Shown one piece after another: positions 52,380 to 61,369 of a DNA stretch of 64,000 nt; the stretch's first letter is position 1, and every line of letters begins with the position of its first letter. Position numbers and translations under genes: made by a program. Below the pieces are notes generated by a model. The model did not search any database, was not told where the DNA came from, and saw only the letters and a program-made list of their open reading frames with translations. Origin of the DNA: Reichenbachiella sp. (lineage in GTDB: Bacteria; Bacteroidota; Bacteroidia; Cytophagales; Cyclobacteriaceae); NCBI RefSeq assembly GCF_033344935.1, contig NZ_JAWPMM010000001.1, positions 1,474,001 through 1,538,000 on the forward strand, in the 5' to 3' direction.

Positions 52380-53843
52380 ATGAAAAATAAGGTTCAATTG
52401 ATCACATATATTGACCGATTGGGAAAAAGCGGTGTGTCTGATTTGCACAATTTTTTAAAAAGTAATCTGAGTGATGTTTTTGAAGGAGGAATGCATTTGT
52501 TGCCATTTTATTACCCCATAGATGGAGCAGACGCCGGCTATGACCCTATAGACCACAGCACGACTGATCAAAGAATAGGTACATGGTCTGACATCAACTT
52601 ACTATCACAAGATTTTGACATCATGGCTGATTTGATTGTCAATCATATATCAGCCGAATCCAAAGAATTTGAAGATGTGAAGTTGAATGGAAAGCAATCG
52701 GCCTACTATGATTTGTTTTTAACAAAGCAAAAGGTTTTTCCAAATGGAAACGCTGAAGGGGATATTAAAAAAATATATCGCCCTAGGCCTAATCTTCCGT
52801 TTACCGAAATTGAAATTGGAGATGGAGAGATAGAGTCGTTTTGGACGACCTTCACCAGCAATCAGCTGGATATAGATGTCAGACACGAATTGGGAGTGGC
52901 CTATTTGGATAAAATATTAAACACCTTCGAAGAAAATGGCATTAAATCTATTCGGCTAGATGCCGCAGGTTATGCCATCAAGAAACCTGGGACTTCTTGT
53001 TTTATGATTCCAGAAACCTTCGATTTTATTGATGAATTTTCGAAAAAGGCGAAAGCAAAAGGGATTAAGACGCTGGTTGAAATTCATGCTTACTACAAAC
53101 AACAAATTGAAATAGCCAAGCAGGTGGATTATGTCTATGATTTTGCATTGCCTCCATTGGTGTTACATGCCATTGCTACAGGCACAGCCGCGAAATTGAA
53201 AAAATGGTTGGATATGAGCCCAAGAAACTGCGTGACTGTACTCGATACACATGACGGAATCGGGATCATGGATGTGGCGCGTCAAGGTGATTTACCTGGA
53301 TTATTGGAAGATGATGAAGTTGATTTTCTTGTGGAATCGATTCATGAAAAATCCAATGATCAAAGTAGATTGGCCTCGGGAGAGGGTGGTTCAAACTTGG
53401 ATATTTATCAAGTCAATTGCTCTTTTTATGAGGCGCTCGGGAAAGATGATCAGGATTATTTGATCGCCAGGGCCATTCAGTTTTTCTCTCCAGGTATTCC
53501 TCAGGTCTACTATGGTGGTTTTTTGGCTGCCGAAAACGACATGGAGCTTATGACCGAGACTAATGTCCATAGAGACATCAATCGTCCTTATTTTAGTTTC
53601 GAAGAAATTGAAGAAGCGTTAGACAAGCAAGTAGTCAAGCGATTAATCAAACTGATCAATTTCAGAAATAATCATCCGTCTTTTGAAGGTGATTTTTCGA
53701 TACTGACTCCGAATGATGGTGAATTGGTTGTCAAGTGGGATGATGGAAGTACCTGGTCTCAACTACTGGTGAATCTGAAGAAAAAGCAAATGTCTATTTC
53801 CTTCGACAATAATGGGAAAGAAGACTTTTTACTCTTTGATTAA
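52380..53843 (+). CDS. Sucrose phosphorylase (GH13_18)
   Basis: 487 residues matching the family from end to end: VQLITYIDRLGKSGVSDL, DGADAGYDPIDHSTTDQRIGTW, then the nucleophile Asp194 (IRLDAAGY), acid/base Glu234 (LVEIHAYY) and stabiliser Asp292 (DTHDGIG). These fall two residues on from the well-studied Bifidobacterium enzyme. It splits sucrose with phosphate to alpha-glucose-1-phosphate and fructose in the cytoplasm. No signal peptide. It works with the transporter and kinase that follow. Confidence 0.95.
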   Translation: MKNKVQLITYIDRLGKSGVSDLHNFLKSNLSDVFEGGMHLLPFYYPIDGADAGYDPIDHSTTDQRIGTWSDINLLSQDFDIMADLIVNHISAESKEFEDVKLNGKQSAYYDLFLTKQKVFPNGNAEGDIKKIYRPRPNLPFTEIEIGDGEIESFWTTFTSNQLDIDVRHELGVAYLDKILNTFEENGIKSIRLDAAGYAIKKPGTSCFMIPETFDFIDEFSKKAKAKGIKTLVEIHAYYKQQIEIAKQVDYVYDFALPPLVLHAIATGTAAKLKKWLDMSPRNCVTVLDTHDGIGIMDVARQGDLPGLLEDDEVDFLVESIHEKSNDQSRLASGEGGSNLDIYQVNCSFYEALGKDDQDYLIARAIQFFSPGIPQVYYGGFLAAENDMELMTETNVHRDINRPYFSFEEIEEALDKQVVKRLIKLINFRNNHPSFEGDFSILTPNDGELVVKWDDGSTWSQLLVNLKKKQMSISFDNNGKEDFLLFD

Positions 53844-53863
53844 GTAAATTATTCAACCAAAAA

Positions 53864-55258
53864 ATGATCACTATGGAAATCCAAAATAAACCAAAGCTGT
53901 CATTCGGAAATATCTGGAATATGAATTTTGGATTTTTTGGAATCCAATTCAGCTTTGGACTGCAGCAAAGTAATATGAGTGCCATCTATAGCTACTTAGG
54001 CGCCAATCCAGAGGATTTGGCCGCCTTGTGGCTGGCAGGCCCTGTGACAGGGTTGGTCGTACAGCCTATCATAGGTGCAATCAGTGATGGTACTTGGTCA
54101 CCCAAATTTGGTAGAAGAAAACCTTTCTTTCTCATAGGTGCTATTTTGGCAAGTATAGCTTTGATTGCTATGCCCTTTTCTTCTACCATTTGGATGGCGG
54201 CAGGATTGCTGTGGATTTTAGATGCTGCCAACAATATAGCTATGGAGCCCTATAGGGCATTTATTTCTGACAAACTTCCTAAACAGCAGCACTCTTTGGG
54301 ATTTCTCATGCAAAGCTTCTTTACAGGTCTTGGCACTACGATGGCTAATTTTATGCCTGCTATTTTGGTATCTGTTGGTATTCTGACCTTGTCAGACAAA
54401 ATGGGCAATGGTATTCCTGTATTCACCTATTGGGCTTTTGGAATAGGTGCTTTTGCTTCCATCGCTACCGTGCTTTTTTCTGTTTTGACCACTAAAGAAT
54501 ACCCACCTTCAGAAGAAGAGCTTAAGAAAATTGAGGAAGAAAAAGGTAAAGGTAACTTGCTGGGTCGCACCTTGATTGAAATAGTTGAGGCCATGAAGGA
54601 GATGCCTGCCACTATGAAACAGTTAATTCCAGTTCAGTTTTTGACTTGGTTCGGGATGTTTTGCTATTGGCAGTACATCACGTTGGCGCTTTCTAAATCT
54701 TTATATGGCACGATGGATCACAGCACAGATGCATTTGCCTCAGCCCAGCTTCTTACAGGAGAAATCAACGGTACTTACAATATCATCTGCTTTTCTGTCG
54801 CATTTTTATTAGTACCACTTGCGCGCTATATGGGTGCGAAGCGAGTGCATTTCTTGTGCCTGGCTATCGGCGGATTGGGATTAATCGCTATGCCGTTTCT
54901 TAACGATACCGCGGTTTTGTTCTACATATGGAACCCATTTGGTGAGACAGTAGCATTTACGCAGATATACCTTTTGTCTATTGGATTAGGGCTCACTTGG
55001 GCATCTGCCATGGCTATGCCTTACAAGTTATTAGTAGGAGCGATTCCTGCGAATAAGACGGGCGTATATATGGGGATTTTCAATATGTTCATTGTGATAC
55101 CTATGGCCATTCAAATCTTTATGATGCAGTTCTTTTTGTTTGATCTGCTTGGTGGAGATCCGATCAAAGTGATTTCCCTGGCTGGTATATGTCTGATAGG
55201 CGGTGGAATCTTTGCTTTGTTTATCAAAGATTCACCAAAAGTTAATATCGATGGATGA
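53864..55258 (+). CDS. Sugar transporter of the SLC45-like MFS/GPH group (sucrose)
   Basis: 464 residues with twelve hydrophobic segments. The opening (FGNIWNMNFGFFGIQFSFGLQQSNMSAIYSYLGA) and SDGTWSPKFGRRKPFFLIGA loop are characteristic of the SLC45-like sucrose/maltose:proton symporters. It carries sucrose across the inner membrane. A second possible start is the ATG three codons in. The 3' end overlaps the kinase gene by 8 bases. Confidence 0.9.
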   Translation: MITMEIQNKPKLSFGNIWNMNFGFFGIQFSFGLQQSNMSAIYSYLGANPEDLAALWLAGPVTGLVVQPIIGAISDGTWSPKFGRRKPFFLIGAILASIALIAMPFSSTIWMAAGLLWILDAANNIAMEPYRAFISDKLPKQQHSLGFLMQSFFTGLGTTMANFMPAILVSVGILTLSDKMGNGIPVFTYWAFGIGAFASIATVLFSVLTTKEYPPSEEELKKIEEEKGKGNLLGRTLIEIVEAMKEMPATMKQLIPVQFLTWFGMFCYWQYITLALSKSLYGTMDHSTDAFASAQLLTGEINGTYNIICFSVAFLLVPLARYMGAKRVHFLCLAIGGLGLIAMPFLNDTAVLFYIWNPFGETVAFTQIYLLSIGLGLTWASAMAMPYKLLVGAIPANKTGVYMGIFNMFIVIPMAIQIFMMQFFLFDLLGGDPIKVISLAGICLIGGGIFALFIKDSPKVNIDG

Positions 55259-56141
55259 TAAACTCAAAATTGTAGCATTTGGAGAAATCCTGTGGGATGT
55301 AATAGGAGAGCAGTATCATCTCGGCGGTGCGCCACTAAATTTTGCAGCCCATGCGGTTCAATGTGGGGCAGATGCTTCTATCATCTCATGCGTCGGTGAA
55401 GATGAATGGGGCAGAAAAGCCATCCAAGAAATTGAGGCTAAAAATGTTTCAATTAGTCAAATTCAAAGCTCAAAAGAAAAGCCTACTGGTACGGTAAAGG
55501 TTTCGTTATATCAAGGCCAACCTGAGTATAACATTGTAGAGGACGTAGCCTATGATTTTATTTCAGCAGAAGGTATTGATCATGAGGTGCTTAGTCATGC
55601 ATCGGCTTTTTATTTGGGGACTTTAGCCCAGCGCAGTGAGCGGTCAAGGTCAACATTAAGATACGTACTTGAAAATTTTAAATTCAAGACTGTTTTTTAC
55701 GATGTCAATTTGAGGAAAGGTACCTATAATAAAGAAATTATTGAAAGCTCTCTAGAATCAGCTACCATATTGAAGGTGAATGAGGTTGAAGTAGAGGTGC
55801 TGGGCTTTCTTTTATACCAGAAGCACATGGGTTTTGAAATATTCGCGAAGTTGATTCAATCCATTTATCCTCAAATTGAAGTAGTGATTATGACAGCAGG
55901 AAGTGGTGGCTGCTATGTTTTTAGTGAGGGGCAATCAATGCACGTCCCTTGCGAGCCTGTACTAGTAGCAGACGCTGTTGGTGCTGGTGATGCTTTCAGT
56001 GCTGCCTTTCTTACCACTTTTTTGAGAACTGGTCATGTTCATGAATCGATAGAGGTAGCCAATAAAGTAGGAGGTTTTGTGGCTTCATCCTCAGGAGCCA
56101 TTCCGAAGTATAGTGAGGAATTAGTTGATATTTTGAGTTGA
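55251..56141 (+). CDS. PfkB-family fructokinase
   Basis: 296 residues from ATG 55251 (MDDKLKIVAFGEILWDVI); a longer frame would run back into the transporter. The PfkB signature 1 is GGAPLNFAAHAVQCGADASIISCVG, and signature 2 with the catalytic base is DAVGAGDAFSAAFL. It would phosphorylate the fructose freed by sucrose phosphorylase. Overlap with the transporter gene indicates coupled translation. Confidence 0.9.
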   Translation: MDDKLKIVAFGEILWDVIGEQYHLGGAPLNFAAHAVQCGADASIISCVGEDEWGRKAIQEIEAKNVSISQIQSSKEKPTGTVKVSLYQGQPEYNIVEDVAYDFISAEGIDHEVLSHASAFYLGTLAQRSERSRSTLRYVLENFKFKTVFYDVNLRKGTYNKEIIESSLESATILKVNEVEVEVLGFLLYQKHMGFEIFAKLIQSIYPQIEVVIMTAGSGGCYVFSEGQSMHVPCEPVLVADAVGAGDAFSAAFLTTFLRTGHVHESIEVANKVGGFVASSSGAIPKYSEELVDILS

Positions 56142-56147
56142 GTTGAA

Positions 56148-57260
56148 ATGAGCGAGGTAGCTAGTAGAAATGTGATTGAAATGATGGATGTACCTTCACC
56201 GCATACTCATGTTTTTGAAAATGGCATCAATCATCCATTGCTTTACCTATGGGATGCTTGGTCATATATAGAAGGCGATACGATACATTTGTATTGTTTA
56301 TCTGTTTCTAGAATAAAGCCAGATGGAACACCCCTCCAACCAATTGAAAGGAATGATTTTCCTTTTCATATCAGACACTTTACTTCAAAAAACAATGGAA
56401 TCAGCTGGAAGGATGAGGGTTGTTTTTTAAATATTGATAGATGTGCTAAATTCTTCGACAGCCGTAATATTTGGAGTGGTTCAATATCTAGTTTACCTAC
56501 TGGGGAGAAGTTATTTGCGTTTACCATTCTTGAGCAAGTCGATGATAAACATCAATTTCTTCAAAACATAGCTTTAGCAAGTTCAAAGGACGGTTATGTG
56601 GTAGATGAGATTTTAAATTTTGAACTGTCATCTCCTCGAAAAGATTGGAAAAAGATAACCAGTAAAGGGTATTATCTAGGTAAGCCAAATCTATTGGGGA
56701 GTAATGACGGCGATGAAAATGGCCCAATTATGGCCTGGAGAGATCCTTTTATTTTTCTGAATAAGAATGCTGAGGTTAATCTGTTTTGGGGCGGTAAGAT
56801 AGCTCCTGCAAAAAGTGCGTTGGTCCGTGCGGAGCTTTATAAAAAAGGGACTTCTTATGTGATTTCTAAGCTTCATAAGCCAATGATAGTTCCAGATGGA
56901 AATGAATTCACACAGCTTGAGTTGCCTAAAGTCGTACATGATGAGGAAGGCGGTTTATTTTATCTAATGATCTCAACTTGTAACCGTATATATGAAGGGC
57001 AATCTGATGGCGAAGTTGATAAAGGAGTTAGAATGTATAAGTCTGAATCGCTAGATGGGCCATGGATTTCATTAGGTAAAAAAATCCTTGGGTCAGAGCA
57101 TTTGTTTGGGGCAACTGTACTAAGAACAGATTTCCAAAACAACCGATTATTGTGTGTTGCGCCCTATACAGATGCAGCTGAAGATAGGCTTAGCCTAACA
57201 TTTTCCTCTGTGTTTTACTTGTATCTTGATGACCTTAGGGTGGAGTTTTTGGAGTCTTGA
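56148..57260 (+). CDS. GH68-like glycoside hydrolase (clan GH-J)
   Basis: 370 residues. The three GH-J acidic residues are visible: Asp36 in LYLWDAWSY, Asp199 in the RDP motif AWRDPF, and Glu258 in LELPKV; NIWSGS is the second conserved block. There is no signal peptide, so it acts inside the cell. Most GH68 enzymes are secreted levan- or inulosucrases of 400-500 residues; this short cytoplasmic form probably hydrolyses or transfructosylates sucrose-derived sugars. It ends the operon, 6 bases after the kinase gene. Confidence 0.8.
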   Translation: MSEVASRNVIEMMDVPSPHTHVFENGINHPLLYLWDAWSYIEGDTIHLYCLSVSRIKPDGTPLQPIERNDFPFHIRHFTSKNNGISWKDEGCFLNIDRCAKFFDSRNIWSGSISSLPTGEKLFAFTILEQVDDKHQFLQNIALASSKDGYVVDEILNFELSSPRKDWKKITSKGYYLGKPNLLGSNDGDENGPIMAWRDPFIFLNKNAEVNLFWGGKIAPAKSALVRAELYKKGTSYVISKLHKPMIVPDGNEFTQLELPKVVHDEEGGLFYLMISTCNRIYEGQSDGEVDKGVRMYKSESLDGPWISLGKKILGSEHLFGATVLRTDFQNNRLLCVAPYTDAAEDRLSLTFSSVFYLYLDDLRVEFLES

Positions 57261-57334
57261 TATTTTAACCTTTTCGAGTATTGAATTATTCACCTGTTAA
57301 AAGTAAAAATTTGGGTGGCTAAAAAAGGGTTCGG

Positions 57335-57406
57335 ATTTATAAAGGAAATCCGATCTTGAAAGTAAATACCACAAGCTCCGGCATCTTGGAGAAGGCAGAG
57401 GATTGA
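57335..57406 (+). pseudogene. Decayed 3' fragment of a GIN-domain gene
   Basis: In one frame this reads YKGNPILKVNTTSSGILEKAED and a stop, nearly identical to the last residues of the intact protein at 43692 (YKGDPKLKVNATSSGTVEKAEQ and stop). The frame upstream is broken by a stop, and only GG remains of the preceding segment. A truncated second copy therefore lies at the edge of the transposon region. The remainder of 57261-57612 shows only the repeats noted below. Confidence 0.75.
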
Positions 57407-57519
57407 TGAGTAAAATTAGAGTCCACCACATTACCCCACCATTTTTTACTTTTTAGGATTTGGTTGAGATTTTAGACCAAAATCGCTCGATTTCAAGAAA
57501 AACATGTAACGGAGATTTG

Positions 57520-57563
57520 AAAATGTTATATATAATGAATTTGACGAAATAAAAATGTTATAT
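57520..57563. repeat. Direct repeats AAAATGTTATAT
   Basis: AAAATGTTATAT occurs at about 57520 and again at about 57552, each preceded by ATTTGA within 20 bases. Spacing about 32 bases. Reiterated short sites at a transposon edge are often transposase-binding sites; this is a suggestion only. Confidence 0.35.
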
Positions 57564-57612
57564 GATAAAAAAAACACATTTGGTACTCCAATAGTAATGA
57601 TGGCAGAGCAAG

Positions 57613-58575
57613 TTAGAATTTGCCAAGATTTAGATTAAAAAAATGATCGATGTGATCTTTCTGTCTTTTTCTTACACTTCTGGGATCTTTGACAATACAT
57701 ACCCTGAAATCTGCTAATCTCTTTATTAACTCTTCTTGATTGTTTATACCAATATATTGTAAATGTTCTGCAGGGAAATGACCACTTTTGGAATAGAAAT
57801 TATCAATGAAATTAAAATTTAGTGTTTCACTTGTAATGCGACTTGCAACTCCATCAAATAATAAAAGCGAATTAATAAAATATACTAAGTATTGAGTTTT
57901 CATGAATTTCCAGGTGTAATTCTTTTTGTAGTTACGAAATGCTCTAATTCTCCAAAGAGTCTGAATGAAAACTACAGATTCAGGGCAAAGATTTATTTTA
58001 TATTGAAGGCTAAGCGGAACAGTGGAATTGAAATGATAAATAGAAAACTTATTAAGTAACGTCATTGGATATCCATCATTAAATACAAGAGAAAACGCTA
58101 GCAAGGTTTCAAAAATGGGTTCAATTTGAGTTTTGAAATTATCATCAAAAATATAATCCCATGGATAATGAATGTATTTATTGAAGAATCTCTTAATTTC
58201 AGATCTGCATAATAGAGTTTTTCCAAATTTGGAAAAGTGGTTGTTTTTAGTTTTGCTTAATCTCACCTTTTTAAAGTACTCAATTAGCAAAGTTGGAGGA
58301 ATGTCGGGTTCTGAATCAGGAGCAATTTTCAAATTCCATGATGAATAAAGGCCTCTGTAAAATTCCAGCCACCATTTTGTTTGAAATTGCTCAACTCTGT
58401 CTAGAATATGAACCTTAAGTTCTAAATTTTTATTCTCAGCTCGAGTAATGAATTTGTTAATGTTGATGTAATTGTACTTAAGCTCCTTAGGAACAGATGA
58501 ATTCATGCTCAGTCCAATGTACAGTGGCCTTTCTGTAATTGGGTCATATACTTCAATTATGTTAACCTTAATCAA
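57613..58575 (-). CDS. Transposition-operon protein with GIY-YIG-like N-terminus
   Basis: 320 residues. The first about 85 fit the GIY-YIG nuclease layout: VY (9-10) and YIG (19-21) separated by nine residues, a helix-strand unit (NLELKVHILDRVE), then WWLEFYRGLYSSWN with the metal-ligand Glu (71) and terminal Asn (81). The helix arginine is not evident. The remaining 235 residues are of no family I know, aromatic-rich and basic at the end (RSVRKRQKDH). Its ATG overlaps the ATPase stop by 4 bases, so it belongs to the transposition machinery. It may supply second-strand cleavage, as TnsA does, or target choice. Confidence 0.55.
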   Translation of the reverse strand: MIKVNIIEVYDPITERPLYIGLSMNSSVPKELKYNYININKFITRAENKNLELKVHILDRVEQFQTKWWLEFYRGLYSSWNLKIAPDSEPDIPPTLLIEYFKKVRLSKTKNNHFSKFGKTLLCRSEIKRFFNKYIHYPWDYIFDDNFKTQIEPIFETLLAFSLVFNDGYPMTLLNKFSIYHFNSTVPLSLQYKINLCPESVVFIQTLWRIRAFRNYKKNYTWKFMKTQYLVYFINSLLLFDGVASRITSETLNFNFIDNFYSKSGHFPAEHLQYIGINNQEELIKRLADFRVCIVKDPRSVRKRQKDHIDHFFNLNLGKF

Positions 58576-59252
58576 ATTTCTAATCTTCCATTCAAGTAGG
58601 CGATAATATAGTTTATTGCAGTTCGCATATTATCTGAATTACGATATATCCAATGCCAGACTTTTTTTCTAGAGATATTGTACGAAACACATAATTTTTG
58701 AATGTCGTCAAAAGAAGGTGAAAGAAATTCATGCGTGTAATTTATTCTCGTAAGGACTTCTGAAATACCTGGCACGCCTTTATTTGACCAATATAGGAGT
58801 CTATCTTTAAAGTCTGGAGGAGAAGCTAATATTATTCCGCATTTATGACTTATGTTATCACTTATTTGGCGTAAATAAGGAATGAATTGTCTTTTAAAAT
58901 TTCCAATTTCATCTATGATTAATAGCTTTATTTGAGTTTTTTCAAGTATTTCGAATGATGCTTCTTCTATGAAGTTGTGAATTCTTTTTTGAGAATTATT
59001 AAAAATTAAGCTGAAATCTTCTCCGGATATTTGACAAAGTAGTTTTGCATAAAAATAACTCGCAGGCTCGGCGGGTTTGATATTTGTTACAAGAGTATCT
59101 GGATGAGTCCTTTGATAGTAATTGAATATGGTAGTTTTTCCTATTCCGGTACCGCCTACAAAGTAGTATAATTTATTCTCTAGTTTTGCCTCATCTAGTA
59201 GTTCTATTCCTTTTTTTAGGTTGTTTGTTTGAATAAGTCTAGGATTTTCCAT
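58572..59252 (-). CDS. TniB/TnsC-like AAA ATPase of the transposition operon
   Basis: 226 residues. Walker A is GGTGIGKTT (33-41), Walker B LLIIDEIG (110-117), with a sensor-like GIILASPP (about 136-143). Small ATPases of this type (TniB, TnsC, MuB) bind target DNA and deliver the transposase to it. It lies 12 bases after the transposase gene and overlaps the GIY-YIG-like gene by 4 bases. Confidence 0.85.
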   Translation of the reverse strand: MENPRLIQTNNLKKGIELLDEAKLENKLYYFVGGTGIGKTTIFNYYQRTHPDTLVTNIKPAEPASYFYAKLLCQISGEDFSLIFNNSQKRIHNFIEEASFEILEKTQIKLLIIDEIGNFKRQFIPYLRQISDNISHKCGIILASPPDFKDRLLYWSNKGVPGISEVLTRINYTHEFLSPSFDDIQKLCVSYNISRKKVWHWIYRNSDNMRTAINYIIAYLNGRLEI

Positions 59253-59264
59253 GAGAGGTTTGCT

Positions 59265-61175
59265 TTAGTTATTTTTACATGTTACTAGCTTCATGGAGGC
59301 TGATTGAACATGTATATTTTCCTGAAAGGCTAAGCTTTTGTTTATAATCTGGTTGTATAACTCTGATTCTTCTTCTTTACTCGGATAAGAATTTAATTGC
59401 ATCTGAGGATAGTTGGATAATATTTTTCTTGCGTAATCAGAGTTAAGGGAAATTCGTTTTTGAATTTTCTGTTTGTCACTTTTATTTCTATTCTTAACAT
59501 CAAATATTTCTTTTCTGTCTTCTGAACTAAGATGTTTTGGATCATAGGTGTTTATCCGTTTTTTATAAACTTCACTAATGAATTTATTTTCTAAATTGAA
59601 TAGATAAGCAATTTCAGGATCCTCAGGATTATAATAAACTTGTACATATGACTGATTGTGAATGATTTTTTGGTCCAGGTTCTTTATTCTATACTCTACT
59701 CCTGAGAGTGTAATTTTGGACCGATCAAGAAACCTTGTTTCACTTTGCCAAAATAGGTATGCAAATTCCTCTTTCGAAATACTTCGAGCATCCAATAGTA
59801 TTCCATTTTCAAACACTTTATTAGGGCTTTCGGAGTCAAACTCTAAATTATTCCATTTAGCGATATAGGAACTTATAAGTTCATTAGCTTTAGAGAGAAG
59901 AGTTAGTTTATGTCTGTTCGAATAAATTTCATTCACAATTTCTTTTTTGAGTCGATGGAAATCTGATTTAGCACTATTGCCAAGACCAGCATAATATTTA
60001 TTTTGGTAACATATTTGAGAATGAAAATTTTTAAAAAAGACTTCGATTGTTCCTTTTCTTTGAGGTTCATTTGGTTCATGTACTAAGAACAGCGTGCCAT
60101 GACGTTCTGTGATTTTCATCATAAATGAAGAGAAATTATGGCCTATGTGGGAAGACGATTTATCAATTACTACTGATGAGGGAATTATTGAATGATTATC
60201 AATTAATTGTCTGAATGCTCCTATGATCATTTCTGAATTTTCAGTGTATCCATATGATCCTCCAACTATTTTATTTGAATAGACATCAATAATTACATAA
60301 AATTTAACGTAGACTACATTGTCATTTTCTTCATCGTAAAAGGGTATTTGAAATCTAGAACCATCAGCCTCTACAACTTGAAACTTGTAATTAGTTTTGC
60401 GTCTTAGGATGTAATCTTGAAAATGTTTCTTATACCAGTCTGCCCCATAAATAGCAATTCCATATAAGTTTCTGACTGATTTTGGTAAGTAAGATTGAAT
60501 TGTTGATTTATGAATTTTTCTTTTATTGTCAAAGAATTTTTGTTCTAAAAACTTTGCTATCTGTCTACAACTATGTCCTTGACCATGTAAGAAGTGAATG
60601 ACAGTTTCTATTTCTAAAGTGATTAATCTATTTGATCTAGCTTTTCCTTTTTTATTATGTCCAATTATTTTTTCAAAAGGAATATTTTTTTTTGCGGCAT
60701 CTTCTAAGCGGTTTAATATTCTTGAGAGAGATGATATATTACTGAAATACGAAATTTTAAAATTTCTGAGGTTTTTGAATAATTTGTCTAGTCGATAATT
60801 TTTTTTATATCTATAGTGCCATGTAGTATTGAGTATAGCATGTTTTCTGGAAATTTTTATTAAATCTGTCCCTGAATATTGAGGATATTTCGAGAAATTA
60901 AAATTGAAATCATTGTATGCTAGCTCCAAATCATTAATGAAAAGTAAGTCTTCATGATCTAAGGTGTCTGTATTAATTATGTTGATTTTACCAATCTGAT
61001 TAATTATCTGAGTTGGAATTGAGTCAATCTCTATGACAAATTCATTTGAAGTATGGTCTCTTTCAGCAATCCAGGAATTTGAGTTTTTCTCAAAGAACTC
61101 ATTTAATCCTTTTCTAACAATGTGCTCATCAATGCCGAAAGAGACAAGTTGAGAAACTGTATATCTACTCTCCAT
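59265..61175 (-). CDS. Mu/TnsB/TniA-type DDE transposase
   Basis: 636 residues from ATG 61175 (MESRYTVSQLVSFGIDEH; a start 13 codons earlier is possible). N-terminal DNA-binding HTH regions (about 5-45 and 170-240; SCRQIAKFLEQKFFDNKRKIHKSTIQSYL) precede the rve catalytic core: Asp271 (VVEADGSRF), Asp338 (VVIDKSSSH) and Glu378 (PQRKGTIEVFFKNF). A Mu-type C-terminal domain follows (SGVEYRIKNLDQKI). It is full length with all catalytic residues. It needs the ATPase encoded next. Confidence 0.9.
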   Translation of the reverse strand: MESRYTVSQLVSFGIDEHIVRKGLNEFFEKNSNSWIAERDHTSNEFVIEIDSIPTQIINQIGKINIINTDTLDHEDLLFINDLELAYNDFNFNFSKYPQYSGTDLIKISRKHAILNTTWHYRYKKNYRLDKLFKNLRNFKISYFSNISSLSRILNRLEDAAKKNIPFEKIIGHNKKGKARSNRLITLEIETVIHFLHGQGHSCRQIAKFLEQKFFDNKRKIHKSTIQSYLPKSVRNLYGIAIYGADWYKKHFQDYILRRKTNYKFQVVEADGSRFQIPFYDEENDNVVYVKFYVIIDVYSNKIVGGSYGYTENSEMIIGAFRQLIDNHSIIPSSVVIDKSSSHIGHNFSSFMMKITERHGTLFLVHEPNEPQRKGTIEVFFKNFHSQICYQNKYYAGLGNSAKSDFHRLKKEIVNEIYSNRHKLTLLSKANELISSYIAKWNNLEFDSESPNKVFENGILLDARSISKEEFAYLFWQSETRFLDRSKITLSGVEYRIKNLDQKIIHNQSYVQVYYNPEDPEIAYLFNLENKFISEVYKKRINTYDPKHLSSEDRKEIFDVKNRNKSDKQKIQKRISLNSDYARKILSNYPQMQLNSYPSKEEESELYNQIINKSLAFQENIHVQSASMKLVTCKNN

Positions 61176-61185
61176 GATTAATTTA

Positions 61186-61255
61186 ATTGTCTTAAAGGTA
61201 ATATATGTAAACAATAGGATAAATAAAAATTATATTATATGTCTTTTAAGACAAT
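61186..61255. repeat. Inverted repeat in the transposase/XRE intergenic region
   Basis: ATTGTCTTAAAG (61186-61197; first bases overlap the upstream side of the start) and CTTTTAAGACAAT (61243-61255) are inverted copies about 46 bases apart. Placed between divergent transposase and XRE genes, they are likely operators for the XRE regulator. Confidence 0.45.
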
Positions 61256-61369
61256 AAAATATTACTTTTATTTTTACGTAATTTGTAAATGTGAAATTTT
61301 ATTAATGCTAAACTGAACGAATAGATAAATTGGCTTTGATCAGCTATTTTTTTACCTTTATATATAGAT

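Noticed and set aside
61186-61255. The inverted ATTGTCTTAAAG pair as the transposon's right end
   Set aside because: It lies between divergent transposase and regulator genes and overlaps the transposase promoter; no matching copy at the left edge. More likely operators.
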